From Flavobacteriaceae bacterium (lineage in GTDB: Bacteria > Bacteroidota > Bacteroidia > Flavobacteriales > Flavobacteriaceae), in contig CANHRI010000012.1 in assembly GCA_947463515.1 (NCBI GenBank), forward strand, positions 1 through 55,716: a DNA stretch of 55,716 bases. The letters run 5' to 3'. Of this stretch, positions 42,193-50,220 are shown piece by piece; the first letter of the stretch is position 1, and each line of letters starts with the position of its first letter. The notes under the pieces were generated by a model. That model ran no database searches and had not been told where the DNA came from. It saw nothing but the letters and a program-made list of their open reading frames with translations. The position numbers and the translations under genes are program-made.

Positions 42193-43554
42193 TTATCGCA
42201 TTCCGCCGCCAGGCATTCCGGGCATTCCTTTCATCCCTCCCATCATTCTCATGAGATTTTTCCCTCCGGGACCTTGCATCATTTTCATCATTTTACTCAT
42301 TTGTTCAAACTGTTTGAGCAATTGATTTACCTCCTCTACTTTTCGTCCTGCCCCTTTAGCGATACGTGTCTTGCGTTTCATATCGATGATCGCGGGCTTG
42401 CTGCGTTCTTTTGGCGTCATCGAATAAATGATAGCTTCGATATGTTTGAAAGCATCATCTTCAATTTCAACATCTTTCATGGCTTTACCAGCACCCGGAA
42501 TCATTCCGACCAAATCTTTCATGCTTCCCATTTTCTTGATCTGTTGAATTTGTGCCAAGAAATCGTCAAAACCAAATTCGTTTTTGGCAATTTTCTTTTG
42601 GAGTTTTCGAGCCTCTTCCTCGTTGTATTGTTCTTGGGCGCGTTCTACCAAGGAGACTACGTCCCCCATTCCCAGAATACGATCGGCCATACGCGAAGGA
42701 TAGAACACATCAAGTGCTTCCATTTTTTCTCCTGTACCGATAAACTTGATGGGTTTGTTGACTACCGATTTAATCGTTAATGCCGCACCACCACGGGTAT
42801 CGCCATCGAGTTTGGTCAAGATTACACCATCAAAATCTAAACGATCATTGAAGGCTTTGGCCGTATTCACCGCATCTTGTCCTGTCATCGCATCAACAAC
42901 GAAAAGAGTCTCTTGGGGTTTGATGGCTTGATGCACTTGCGCAATCTCATTCATCATTTGCTCATCAATGGCCAAACGACCGGCCGTATCGACGATAACT
43001 ACGTTGTAGCCATTGGATTTGGCGTGTTGAATGGCTTTTTGAGCAATATCTACAGGGTTTTTATTCTCGGGTTCGGAATATACTTCAACCCCAATTTGTT
43101 CCCCTACCACATGCAACTGATTGATCGCTGCGGGTCGGTAAATATCACAGGCAACCAATAAAGGTTTCTTGTTTTTCTTGGTTTTTAAATAATGGGCCAA
43201 TTTACCAGAGAAGGTGGTTTTTCCCGACCCTTGTAAACCCGACATTAAAATCACGGTTGGAGCCCCTGTTAAATTAATCCCAGTAGCCTCACCGCCCATC
43301 AATTCGGTTAATTCATCTTTTACAATTTTAACCATTAACTGTCCCGGCTGAAGGGTAGTTAATACGTCTTGTCCCAATGCTTTTTCTTTGACTCGGGTGG
43401 TAAAATCTTTGGCAATCTTAAAGTTCACGTCGGCATCAAGGAGTGCGCGTCGAACTTCCTTGAGCGTTTCGGCTACGTTGATCTCGGTAATTTTACCGTG
43501 TCCTTTTAAAATATGAAAGGCTTTATCGAGTTTGTCGCTTAAATTTTGAAACAT
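42193..43554 (-). CDS. ffh: Signal recognition particle protein Ffh (SRP54)
   Basis: A 453-residue SRP GTPase that targets nascent membrane proteins to FtsY and SecYEG. The N domain (1-90) is followed by the G domain with P-loop GLQGSGKTT (106-114), DTAGRLAID, TKLDGDTRGG and GTGEKMEALDVF. The methionine-rich M domain (about 325-453) ends GMPGMPGGGMR; it binds signal peptides and 4.5S RNA through the SRPxR-like region KERSKPAIIDMKRKTRIA. It has its own promoter. Confidence 0.98.
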   Translation of the reverse strand: MFQNLSDKLDKAFHILKGHGKITEINVAETLKEVRRALLDADVNFKIAKDFTTRVKEKALGQDVLTTLQPGQLMVKIVKDELTELMGGEATGINLTGAPTVILMSGLQGSGKTTFSGKLAHYLKTKKNKKPLLVACDIYRPAAINQLHVVGEQIGVEVYSEPENKNPVDIAQKAIQHAKSNGYNVVIVDTAGRLAIDEQMMNEIAQVHQAIKPQETLFVVDAMTGQDAVNTAKAFNDRLDFDGVILTKLDGDTRGGAALTIKSVVNKPIKFIGTGEKMEALDVFYPSRMADRILGMGDVVSLVERAQEQYNEEEARKLQKKIAKNEFGFDDFLAQIQQIKKMGSMKDLVGMIPGAGKAMKDVEIEDDAFKHIEAIIYSMTPKERSKPAIIDMKRKTRIAKGAGRKVEEVNQLLKQFEQMSKMMKMMQGPGGKNLMRMMGGMKGMPGMPGGGMR

Positions 43555-43578
43555 AGTTTGCTGCTAAAAAAATGATGG

Positions 43579-43609
43579 CAAAGATACAAATTAACCCTAT
43601 GCCATTCAA
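43579..43609 (-). promoter_or_regulatory. Promoter of ffh
   Basis: Read on the minus strand: TTG (43609-43607), a 20-nt spacer, then TATCTTTG (43586-43579), a full match to the Bacteroidota consensus, 25 nt before the ffh ATG. Confidence 0.7.
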
Positions 43610-43620
43610 GCTGAAAACAA

Positions 43621-43653
43621 ACAAAAAACCACCCTCAAAGAAGAGAGTGGTTT
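43621..43653 (-). terminator. Terminator of the lipoprotein pair 43686-44889
   Basis: On the minus strand AAACCAC ... GTGGTTT with an inner CTC/GAG extension forms the stem, then TTTTTTGTTTG. It lies 33 nt beyond the stop of the last lipoprotein gene. Confidence 0.75.
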
Positions 43654-43685
43654 CTAACAAAAACACACATTAGTAGGTAATCTAC

Positions 43686-44147
43686 TTAATTTTTTTCAAA
43701 GGTTAGATAATCGGTTCCTCCGTTACCGCCGCTGACATCGATAAGCTCAATTTTGGTATCGGTTCGGGATTGAATATCCCAATCATCGGTGAGTTCCAAG
43801 AAATTAGCTGGAGCCGTGAATGCAATATTAAAATCCAAATCATCTAAACTATCATCATTACTGTTGGAATCGGTCACCGACCAAACCCCTGTATACGTTT
43901 GTGTTCCATTCGTCGCCGTCAATACATTAGAAGGACCGAATGTAAAATTGTATCCTGTAAATTGATTGGTTTTGATGGTACCCGAATCGTTATACAAGGT
44001 GATGCGCCATGTACCTGATGAGACAGTGTTGACTACCGTCGTTTGATTGACTGATGAAGATGAATTATCATCATCATTACTACACATGGAGGCTACATTG
44101 ACCAGAAAAACGAGGTACAGTAGCATAAGGATTTTTAGTTTTTTCAT
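43686..44147 (-). CDS. Small lipoprotein with lipocalin-like beta domain
   Basis: A 153-residue lipoprotein: signal peptide, then VASMCSNDDDN with the lipid-modified Cys followed by an Asp/Ser run, a surface-export-like signal in Bacteroidota. The rest is a beta-rich domain (GTWRITLYNDSG, FTFGPSNVL, YTGVWSVT, DWDIQSRTDTKIELID, DYLTFEKN). The order of these strands parallels the C-terminal 110 residues of the lipoprotein at 45083-46102, suggesting a shared domain. It lies 40 nt after the gene 44188-44889, probably in one operon. Function is unknown. Confidence 0.85.
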   Translation of the reverse strand: MKKLKILMLLYLVFLVNVASMCSNDDDNSSSSVNQTTVVNTVSSGTWRITLYNDSGTIKTNQFTGYNFTFGPSNVLTATNGTQTYTGVWSVTDSNSNDDSLDDLDFNIAFTAPANFLELTDDWDIQSRTDTKIELIDVSGGNGGTDYLTFEKN

Positions 44148-44187
44148 ATCTATTTATAGTTAGGTTTGCTTTTTGGTAGACAACAAT

Positions 44188-44889
44188 CTAGTCGTCTAAT
44201 TCGATGGTATCTTTGATACGATCTTTGATCAAATTGGCCAAGCTTTGATTGCCATCTTGATCGTTGGGATTAATTTCGATAACCCCATCACCATCGTTAT
44301 CGGTCGCGACACTAAAGTCGATACTATTGACTACCGCATTAAGGTCAAAATTGAGGTATAAGGTAGAAGTGGTATTGTCGATGATCAAGTTTTGCGCGGC
44401 ATCTTCATAGTCAATCTCAAAATCTTCTTCAATGTTATGCCAGAAAACAAAGGGAGTTCCGTTGATTGTTCCTTCAATTTGCACTGATTTATTGTACATA
44501 GGACTGTTGACTTGTTTGTTGCGACTCATAGTGAATTCTACTTCTTCATAAACACCTGCAGGAACATTTAAGGCCGCAATATCAATCGTATTATTTAAAA
44601 CATTTACTACAAATGGTCCATTCAATTCGATTTCATCATCACTATCAAAAAAACCATCATCATCGTTGGATGAATTCTCAGCAAATTCAAATTCGATTTC
44701 CTTAAAATTGAAGGTAAACGAAGTAAGACTCACTACCGCATTTGGACTTGCCGCAGTTACCTTTCCTTGGTTGTAAATACTGCGTGCTTTAAGGACTAGA
44801 TTGTCACTTTTGCCTTCATTATCATTACTACAAGAAGCAAGTAATACTAAAACTAAAATTGCGAAGAAAGCATAAAATCTTGTTTTCAT
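44188..44889 (-). CDS. Lipoprotein, possibly DUF4382-like
   Basis: A 233-residue lipoprotein: the signal peptide ends LLASC, with Cys20 followed by SNDNEG. An acidic insert (NDDDGFFDSDDEIE) and calcium-loop-like DNDGDGVIEINPND near the C-terminus suggest metal binding. The central phrase NNTIDIAALNVPAGVYEEVEFTM resembles DUF4382-type beta domains, which is a tentative call. It is first of a two-gene unit with the small lipoprotein that follows. Confidence 0.8.
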   Translation of the reverse strand: MKTRFYAFFAILVLVLLASCSNDNEGKSDNLVLKARSIYNQGKVTAASPNAVVSLTSFTFNFKEIEFEFAENSSNDDDGFFDSDDEIELNGPFVVNVLNNTIDIAALNVPAGVYEEVEFTMSRNKQVNSPMYNKSVQIEGTINGTPFVFWHNIEEDFEIDYEDAAQNLIIDNTTSTLYLNFDLNAVVNSIDFSVATDNDGDGVIEINPNDQDGNQSLANLIKDRIKDTIELDD

Positions 44890-45032
44890 AAGAGTATTTT
44901 TTTAGGAGTTATTCGATTTATTACTAAAACAAATGATTCCTAATTTACCCTACCAAAAAAATATTTTTTTAACACTTATTTATTCTAAAAAATTTGAGCC
45001 GCCTATAACAAAAGAGATTTAGCCTATTTACC

Positions 45033-45061
45033 AAAAAAAAAGCCTGAACAATTTCAGGCTT
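45033..45061 (-). terminator. Terminator of the lipoprotein gene 45083-46102
   Basis: AAGCCTGAA and TTCAGGCTT form a perfect 9-bp stem with a 4-nt loop. On the minus strand nine or more T follow. It lies 21 nt after the stop codon. Confidence 0.9.
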
Positions 45062-45082
45062 ACTAAGGTGTTTTTTGAAGGG

Positions 45083-46102
45083 TTACAGCTTGCGCAAAAC
45101 AAGATATTCTACGTCATTGTCACTGTCAATATATCGAAGTCGAATCACGGCACTTGTATATTCCACAATCGTCCAATCTTGATCTAAATCCAACAAATTA
45201 GCATTGCTAAAATTGAGGTTTAATTTTTGGGTATTCCCTGCTGTGTAATAATTCCACGAACCATTAGCAAACAAACTCCCTTCAAAAACTTGAATGTCGA
45301 AATTACTGAGAAAATCAAATGTAAATTCCTCAAAATCATCCGTTTCATCGTCACCGTCATCATCTATATAACTCGAGACATACCAAATATTATCGGTAAG
45401 TATGGTGGTAAATGATAGGGGCGAATTGCCAACAGGAGCATCGCATTGCGAAAGATTAGCATCGATTACCGATTCAAATCCAATATTTGAGGTTATCGTT
45501 TGTGGATTGTTGTTCGCATCGGTGACTATAATAGGATAGCTCAAGCTGTATTGAAGGTTGGCCGTCAAACTTGCCAAGAACTGATACAAAGAAACATCAT
45601 TGGTCAAAGTATAGGCTTGGGTTTGTTGGTTGGAAGTATTATAGGTATTGATGGTAATTGGAAACTGCATGTTCACACATCGAATTTCCGTTAAATCATC
45701 TAAGCTATAATCTTCATACAAGTCTTCAAACTGATTGTAACTGCTCACGGATACCAGTTGGTGGTTTTTTAATCGAAGTTGAATAGGATACGTAAAAATA
45801 ACCTCGTCACTATCGTTGGGACTAGCATTCTTTAGATTTTGAATCGTCTGAAAATCAATTTCTGATGCTACCGTTACAGTAGTTCCATTTACAGTGACCG
45901 TCACAGGCAATTGAACACTAAATCCACTACAACCGTCTAAAACATTATCAAACGCTGTTGGATTTTGAGCGATTCTTTGCAACAACCCTGTCAATAAGGA
46001 TGATTGAGTTAAGTTGGAATTGGACGTCGTTTCGGTCAACGATTCCTTTTCACAACTCATCATTGTCAGTACAATTCCCAAAAAAAATAATTTTTTAAAC
46101 AT
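45083..46102 (-). CDS. Large lipoprotein, divergent from the sigma/FecR operon
   Basis: A 339-residue lipoprotein. The signal peptide ends TMMSC (Cys17) followed by EKES, a common flavobacterial lipoprotein start. Residues 40-225 contain two similar beta-rich blocks built around VQLPVTVTVNG and MQFPITINTYN (and a third, LSYPIIVTDANN), each near a DF/DVSLY phrase, so the region looks like an internal repeat. Residues 228-339 form a lipocalin-like domain (NIWYVSSYIDDDG, GSWNYYT, DWTIVEYTSAVIRLRY, YLVLRK) that resembles the small lipoprotein at 43686. Only 88 nt separate it from the divergent ECF sigma gene. Function is unknown; a role with the receptor is inference. Confidence 0.87.
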   Translation of the reverse strand: MFKKLFFLGIVLTMMSCEKESLTETTSNSNLTQSSLLTGLLQRIAQNPTAFDNVLDGCSGFSVQLPVTVTVNGTTVTVASEIDFQTIQNLKNASPNDSDEVIFTYPIQLRLKNHQLVSVSSYNQFEDLYEDYSLDDLTEIRCVNMQFPITINTYNTSNQQTQAYTLTNDVSLYQFLASLTANLQYSLSYPIIVTDANNNPQTITSNIGFESVIDANLSQCDAPVGNSPLSFTTILTDNIWYVSSYIDDDGDDETDDFEEFTFDFLSNFDIQVFEGSLFANGSWNYYTAGNTQKLNLNFSNANLLDLDQDWTIVEYTSAVIRLRYIDSDNDVEYLVLRKL

Positions 46103-46190
46103 GAAATTAATTTAGGGTATAACAAATATAAATGCATTTTCCCTACCTAAAATTTATTTTTTTACTTTTAACCGCAAATAGTTTTTTCTC

Positions 46191-46703
46191 ATGGAGGATG
46201 CCAACCTATGTAACGAGTCCCTTTTCGAACGATTTTACCGTGCACATGTCAAGGCCTTGCGCAATTTCCTGCTTTATAAATTTGGGAATACCGAGCAAGC
46301 GGAAGATTGTACCCAAGAAGCTTTTATTAAATTGTGGCAAAACTGTGGGCAAGTTACTCCAGAAAAAGCAAAATCATTTTTGTATACGGTGGCCAATAAT
46401 TTGAATTTAAATCAAATTGCACACCAGAAAGTTGTACTAACTTACGCACAAAAAGCAAATGTCTCCTCAGCTACTTCCGAATCTCCACAATATTTATTGG
46501 AGGAAGAAGAATTTAAAACCCGACTATTATCCGCTATAGAAAATTTAAACGAAACACAACGGGTAGCTTTTTTAATGCATCGAATTGATGGAAAAAAATA
46601 CCACGAAATTGCAGAAGAATTAAATATCAGTGTTAAAGCTGTCGAAAAACGAATTCATTTAGCCTTAGAAGAATTACGAAAAAAAATTTCAAATTTTAGG
46701 TAG
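46191..46703 (+). CDS. ECF RNA polymerase sigma-70 factor (FecI-like)
   Basis: A 170-residue sigma factor. Region 2 holds FGNTEQAEDCTQEAFIKLWQNC and KSFLYTVANNLNLNQIA (about 30-85). Region 4 holds LNETQRVAFLMHRIDGKKYHEIAEEL and ISVKAVEKRIHLALEELR (about 118-168). A TACTTTTA -7-like box lies 20 nt upstream (46163-46170). It is followed by fecR and a receptor gene, the standard order of Bacteroidota cell-surface signalling, in which the receptor frees the sigma factor through FecR. Confidence 0.95.
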   Translation: MEDANLCNESLFERFYRAHVKALRNFLLYKFGNTEQAEDCTQEAFIKLWQNCGQVTPEKAKSFLYTVANNLNLNQIAHQKVVLTYAQKANVSSATSESPQYLLEEEEFKTRLLSAIENLNETQRVAFLMHRIDGKKYHEIAEELNISVKAVEKRIHLALEELRKKISNFR

Positions 46704-46735
46704 GGTTTTTACAACGATAACGGTTTTATCCTTGA

Positions 46736-47656
46736 ATGATTATGAAAGAAGAAGAAGAAAAATATCAATGGGCAGCTTGGTTGGACGACCAAGTTTCTGA
46801 TGCGGAACTGGAGCAATTGCGCCAAGATCCGGATTATGCTGTGATGGAAAAAATCAAATCCTACACCGCAGCCTTGCGTACCCCTGAATTTGAAGAAAAT
46901 GCGCTTTTGCTTCGCATTCAAAACAAGCAACGTCAAAGCGGAAAAGTTCGTCGTTTGTTCATAAAACAAACACTTCAATGGGCCGCTTTACTACTTGTAT
47001 TCCTTGGTTTAGGCATGGGATATACGATAACCCGCACGGAAAGTGAAATAACCACATCGGGGGAAAGCCTCTCTTTTCAATTACCCGATGATTCTGAAGT
47101 GCAATTACATGCCGGTTCTGAACTGACCTACAAATCATGGAATTGGGATTCCAATCGTCACGTTTCACTTCAAGGCGAAGCGTACTTTAAAGTCGCTAAA
47201 GGCGCGCGATTTGATGTAAAAACTTCGGAAGGAAACGTATCGGTTTTGGGTACGCAATTTAATGTAAAAGTGAGAGGGAATCGGTTGGAAGTAACCTGCT
47301 TTGAAGGAAAAGTTCAAGTGGCTACCGCCTCCGAAAAAATTATACTTACACCCGGAAAAACATTGGCTTATGACCAACAAAAGCGCTTATTTTTCCACAC
47401 TACAGATGCACTGCAACCCGCTTGGATTGCTAAGGAATTAGCCTTTGAAAAAGAGAAACCACAAGATGTTCTGGCAGAACTAGAGCGCCACTTTGACATT
47501 ACAATCAAAGCACCGGCGTTCCCGAAAAACGAATTATTTACCGGAAAGTTACCGGGTGATAGTTCGGAAGCTGCCATACAATTGTTGGCCCATTCTTATC
47601 ATTTCAAAGTGGTCAAAATCAATGACCGTACCTATTCCTTAGACGCTACTCCTTGA
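46736..47656 (+). CDS. FecR family anti-sigma factor
   Basis: A 306-residue single-pass protein. The cytoplasmic N-terminus (1-79) should bind the sigma factor, with a membrane helix at about 80-97. The periplasmic FecR domain (about 105-215) has LPDDSEVQLHAGSELTY, VSLQGEAYFKVAK, VLGTQFNVKV and ECFEGKVQV-like CFEGKVQVA. The C-terminal DUF4974-type domain (about 230-306) would contact the receptor's signalling domain. A second ATG lies two codons in. The stop codon overlaps the receptor start (TGATG). Confidence 0.95.
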   Translation: MIMKEEEEKYQWAAWLDDQVSDAELEQLRQDPDYAVMEKIKSYTAALRTPEFEENALLLRIQNKQRQSGKVRRLFIKQTLQWAALLLVFLGLGMGYTITRTESEITTSGESLSFQLPDDSEVQLHAGSELTYKSWNWDSNRHVSLQGEAYFKVAKGARFDVKTSEGNVSVLGTQFNVKVRGNRLEVTCFEGKVQVATASEKIILTPGKTLAYDQQKRLFFHTTDALQPAWIAKELAFEKEKPQDVLAELERHFDITIKAPAFPKNELFTGKLPGDSSEAAIQLLAHSYHFKVVKINDRTYSLDATP

Positions 47657-50187
47657 TGCGATTACGATACTTTTCATGTTTGTTACTTTGCTATATCTCC
47701 TGTTTGAGCACTTTTGCTCAGTCAGGAGATCCGGTTTATTTGGCAACTGTATTAAAAGATATCGAACAACAGCACCGTGTTGAATTCAGCTACATCGAAA
47801 GTGAAATCAACCCACTAAAAGTACTACCTCCTCCTGCTTCCTATTCACTAGATGCCAAACTCGTAGGGATCACACGGCAAACCCTTTTGGCTTTTACCAA
47901 GGTAAACAACCGTTACATTTCAGTATCGGACAATCCACAAAAAAAAGTTAGATTTCAATTGTTTTTAAAGGATAACGAATGGAAGAAACCTATTGAAAAT
48001 GCGCGCATTACGGTTTTTCCGAGCGAAACTGTTGTCTACTCCGATGAACAAGGGTATGTCTTTTCGACAGAGAAACAAATCACCGCGATCACTATTGAAC
48101 ATTTGAATCATGCTGCCGTTCGATTAACCGATTTGAATAAAATCAATGGCTCCGTTTTTTACCTCAATGTGAAACCCACTCAATTGCAAGAGGTAGCTAC
48201 TCAATTTTATTTCACTAAAGGGGTGACTAAAAAATGGGATATGGGGTACGAAATAAAGCCGAAACAGTTTGGACTCTTACCTGGACTTACCGAGGCCGAT
48301 GTATTTGAGTCAATCAAACAAATTCCGGGAGTAATTAGCGCCGATGAAACACTTTCCAACTTGACGATTCGCGGGGGAACCCAAGAGCAAATATTGTTTC
48401 AGTGGAATGGGATGCGGTTGTATCAAGTGAGTCATTTTTTTGGCTTACTCTCGGCTATAAATCCCAATTTAACCCACAAAATCAATATAATTAAAAATGG
48501 AACCTCTCCGTTTTTGGGCGAGAGTGTCTCGGGAGTAGTTTGCCTTTCTACCTTGGATGATACAGAGAAATCACCTCCTTTGGAATTGGGACTCAACCTC
48601 ATTAATGCCGATGCTACGTTTCGCCATCGATTTTCTAAAAATGCACGTTTGGCCTTGAGTGCGCGTCGAGCGATTACCGATGTGTTGAATACTCCAACGT
48701 ATCAAAATTACTTCGATAGGGTGTTTCAAAATACCGTTGTGACCGATTTAGGTCAAGCTGCAACTACAAATTACAATACGGAATCCAATTTTTACTTTTA
48801 TGATTTCACGGGGCAATATGCGCAAAAAATCGGTTCTAAAACTAGCTTAACCTTTGATTTTCTGACCATTTCCAATCAACTTAATTTCAAACAATCACGT
48901 CAAGAAAACACGTTACTTATTGAAAAAGAAAATGGGTTGGATCAAGAAACTTTTGGAGGTGTGATCAATGGAACTATTGCATGGAATACCAAAACAAATA
49001 GTGCGTTTAAAGCCTTTTTTACCCGACATGAACTCTATGCCTCCAATGAAGCCCTTTTTTCTAATCAAACCACATTTATACGAAACGACATCAACCACTT
49101 GGGTCTCGAATGGCGTCAAACTTATACGTGGACACCCGAAATTACTTTGGAAGCAGGCTACCAATGGGATGCGATAAGCAATCAAAACATCACCCGTGTA
49201 AACAGTCCATTTGTGGATCGCAATGAAGTGAATGTATTGCAAAATCATGCATTGGTTGCGAATGTTAATTGGCAACGAAACGCATTTAAGTTTAGTGGGG
49301 GCCTTCGACAAAACTATTATGAACGCTGGGGCATTTGGCTCACCGAACCACGATTTACGGCGACTTGGCAATTTCATCCCGCTTGGGAGTGGGAATGGGC
49401 GGGGGAAATGAAAAGTCAAACCGTAAGTAAGATTGTCGACCGACAACAAGACTTTTTGGGGATTGAACGCAGGCGTTGGATTTTCAGTAATAACGAGGAT
49501 CGCCCGATTTTAAAGAGCCGACAACTGTCTACGGGAATTACCTTTAAAAGCAACGGATGGCTTTGGGGTACTGAACTTTTTGCCAAAAAAGTAACGGGCA
49601 TTACTGGCCGTAGTCAAGATTTTCAAAATCAATATGAAAATTTGGACTTCAATGGCGATTTTTTGGTGTATGGGGCAGAAATCCTTTTACAAAAAAAATG
49701 GGAAAAATGGGTGAGTTGGATCACCTACAGTTATAATTACAACACCTACACTTTCAAAGGATTACGTCCCGAGAGTGAGTTTCCCAACAACAATGAAATT
49801 CGACACCATATCGCTTCAGGTATTGGGTATGTAAACAAGGCGCTCAAAATCACGTTGGGAGGAAAATGGTTTAGCGGTCGTCCGACTACTTTACCGAGCG
49901 AACCCGCCATTTTGTTTGATCCCCAAGCAGGAAATAGTTTTGTCAATTATCAATCGCCCAATAGTGATCGCTTGCCTGAGTTTTTCCAGCTAAATGCTTC
50001 GGGAAGTTATGCCTTTACCCTTCAAAAACATACTCTAACCTTGGGTGCTTCGGTGATTAACTTGACCAATACACAAAATCGTATCAACCAATTTTTCAGG
50101 ATCAATACCAATGCGCAAACTTTGGAGCAAATTGACACCTTTTCTTTGGCACGAACGCTCAATATTTTTGTTCGCTATTCGCTATAA
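47656..50187 (+). CDS. TonB-dependent outer-membrane receptor with signalling domain
   Basis: An 843-residue receptor. The signal peptide (1-21) ends TFAQ. Residues 25-95 form an STN-like secretin/TonB N-terminal domain (VLKDIEQQHRVEFSYIE), expected to signal to FecR. Residues 95-180 form a carboxypeptidase-regulatory-like beta domain. The plug (about 205-310) has LPGLTEADVFESIKQIPG and NLTIRGGTQEQILFQWNG. A 22-stranded barrel follows with a terminal aromatic-ending strand, NIFVRYSL. No SusD gene follows, so glycan import of the SusCD type is unlikely. The ligand is unknown; partner lipoproteins may be those on the opposite strand. Confidence 0.95.
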   Translation: MRLRYFSCLLLCYISCLSTFAQSGDPVYLATVLKDIEQQHRVEFSYIESEINPLKVLPPPASYSLDAKLVGITRQTLLAFTKVNNRYISVSDNPQKKVRFQLFLKDNEWKKPIENARITVFPSETVVYSDEQGYVFSTEKQITAITIEHLNHAAVRLTDLNKINGSVFYLNVKPTQLQEVATQFYFTKGVTKKWDMGYEIKPKQFGLLPGLTEADVFESIKQIPGVISADETLSNLTIRGGTQEQILFQWNGMRLYQVSHFFGLLSAINPNLTHKINIIKNGTSPFLGESVSGVVCLSTLDDTEKSPPLELGLNLINADATFRHRFSKNARLALSARRAITDVLNTPTYQNYFDRVFQNTVVTDLGQAATTNYNTESNFYFYDFTGQYAQKIGSKTSLTFDFLTISNQLNFKQSRQENTLLIEKENGLDQETFGGVINGTIAWNTKTNSAFKAFFTRHELYASNEALFSNQTTFIRNDINHLGLEWRQTYTWTPEITLEAGYQWDAISNQNITRVNSPFVDRNEVNVLQNHALVANVNWQRNAFKFSGGLRQNYYERWGIWLTEPRFTATWQFHPAWEWEWAGEMKSQTVSKIVDRQQDFLGIERRRWIFSNNEDRPILKSRQLSTGITFKSNGWLWGTELFAKKVTGITGRSQDFQNQYENLDFNGDFLVYGAEILLQKKWEKWVSWITYSYNYNTYTFKGLRPESEFPNNNEIRHHIASGIGYVNKALKITLGGKWFSGRPTTLPSEPAILFDPQAGNSFVNYQSPNSDRLPEFFQLNASGSYAFTLQKHTLTLGASVINLTNTQNRINQFFRINTNAQTLEQIDTFSLARTLNIFVRYSL

Positions 50188-50220
50188 AAAAATCCGAAAT
50201 GAATCGGATTTCTTTTTTTT
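50184..50220. terminator. Bidirectional terminator between the receptor gene and argS
   Basis: AAATCCGA (50190-50197) pairs with TCGGATTT (50204-50211) around a 6-nt loop. T8 follows on the plus strand, and A7 precedes it, giving T7 on the minus strand. The T-tract overlaps the argS stop codon. Confidence 0.85.

Noticed and set aside
46103-46190. Bidirectional regulatory operator between the large lipoprotein and the sigma gene
   Set aside because: Only 88 AT-rich bases without a clear palindrome or repeat; no site could be supported.
47656-50187. SusC-type glycan importer
   Set aside because: No SusD gene follows and no glycan enzymes are near; the protein has an STN signalling domain and the short plug of a signalling receptor.
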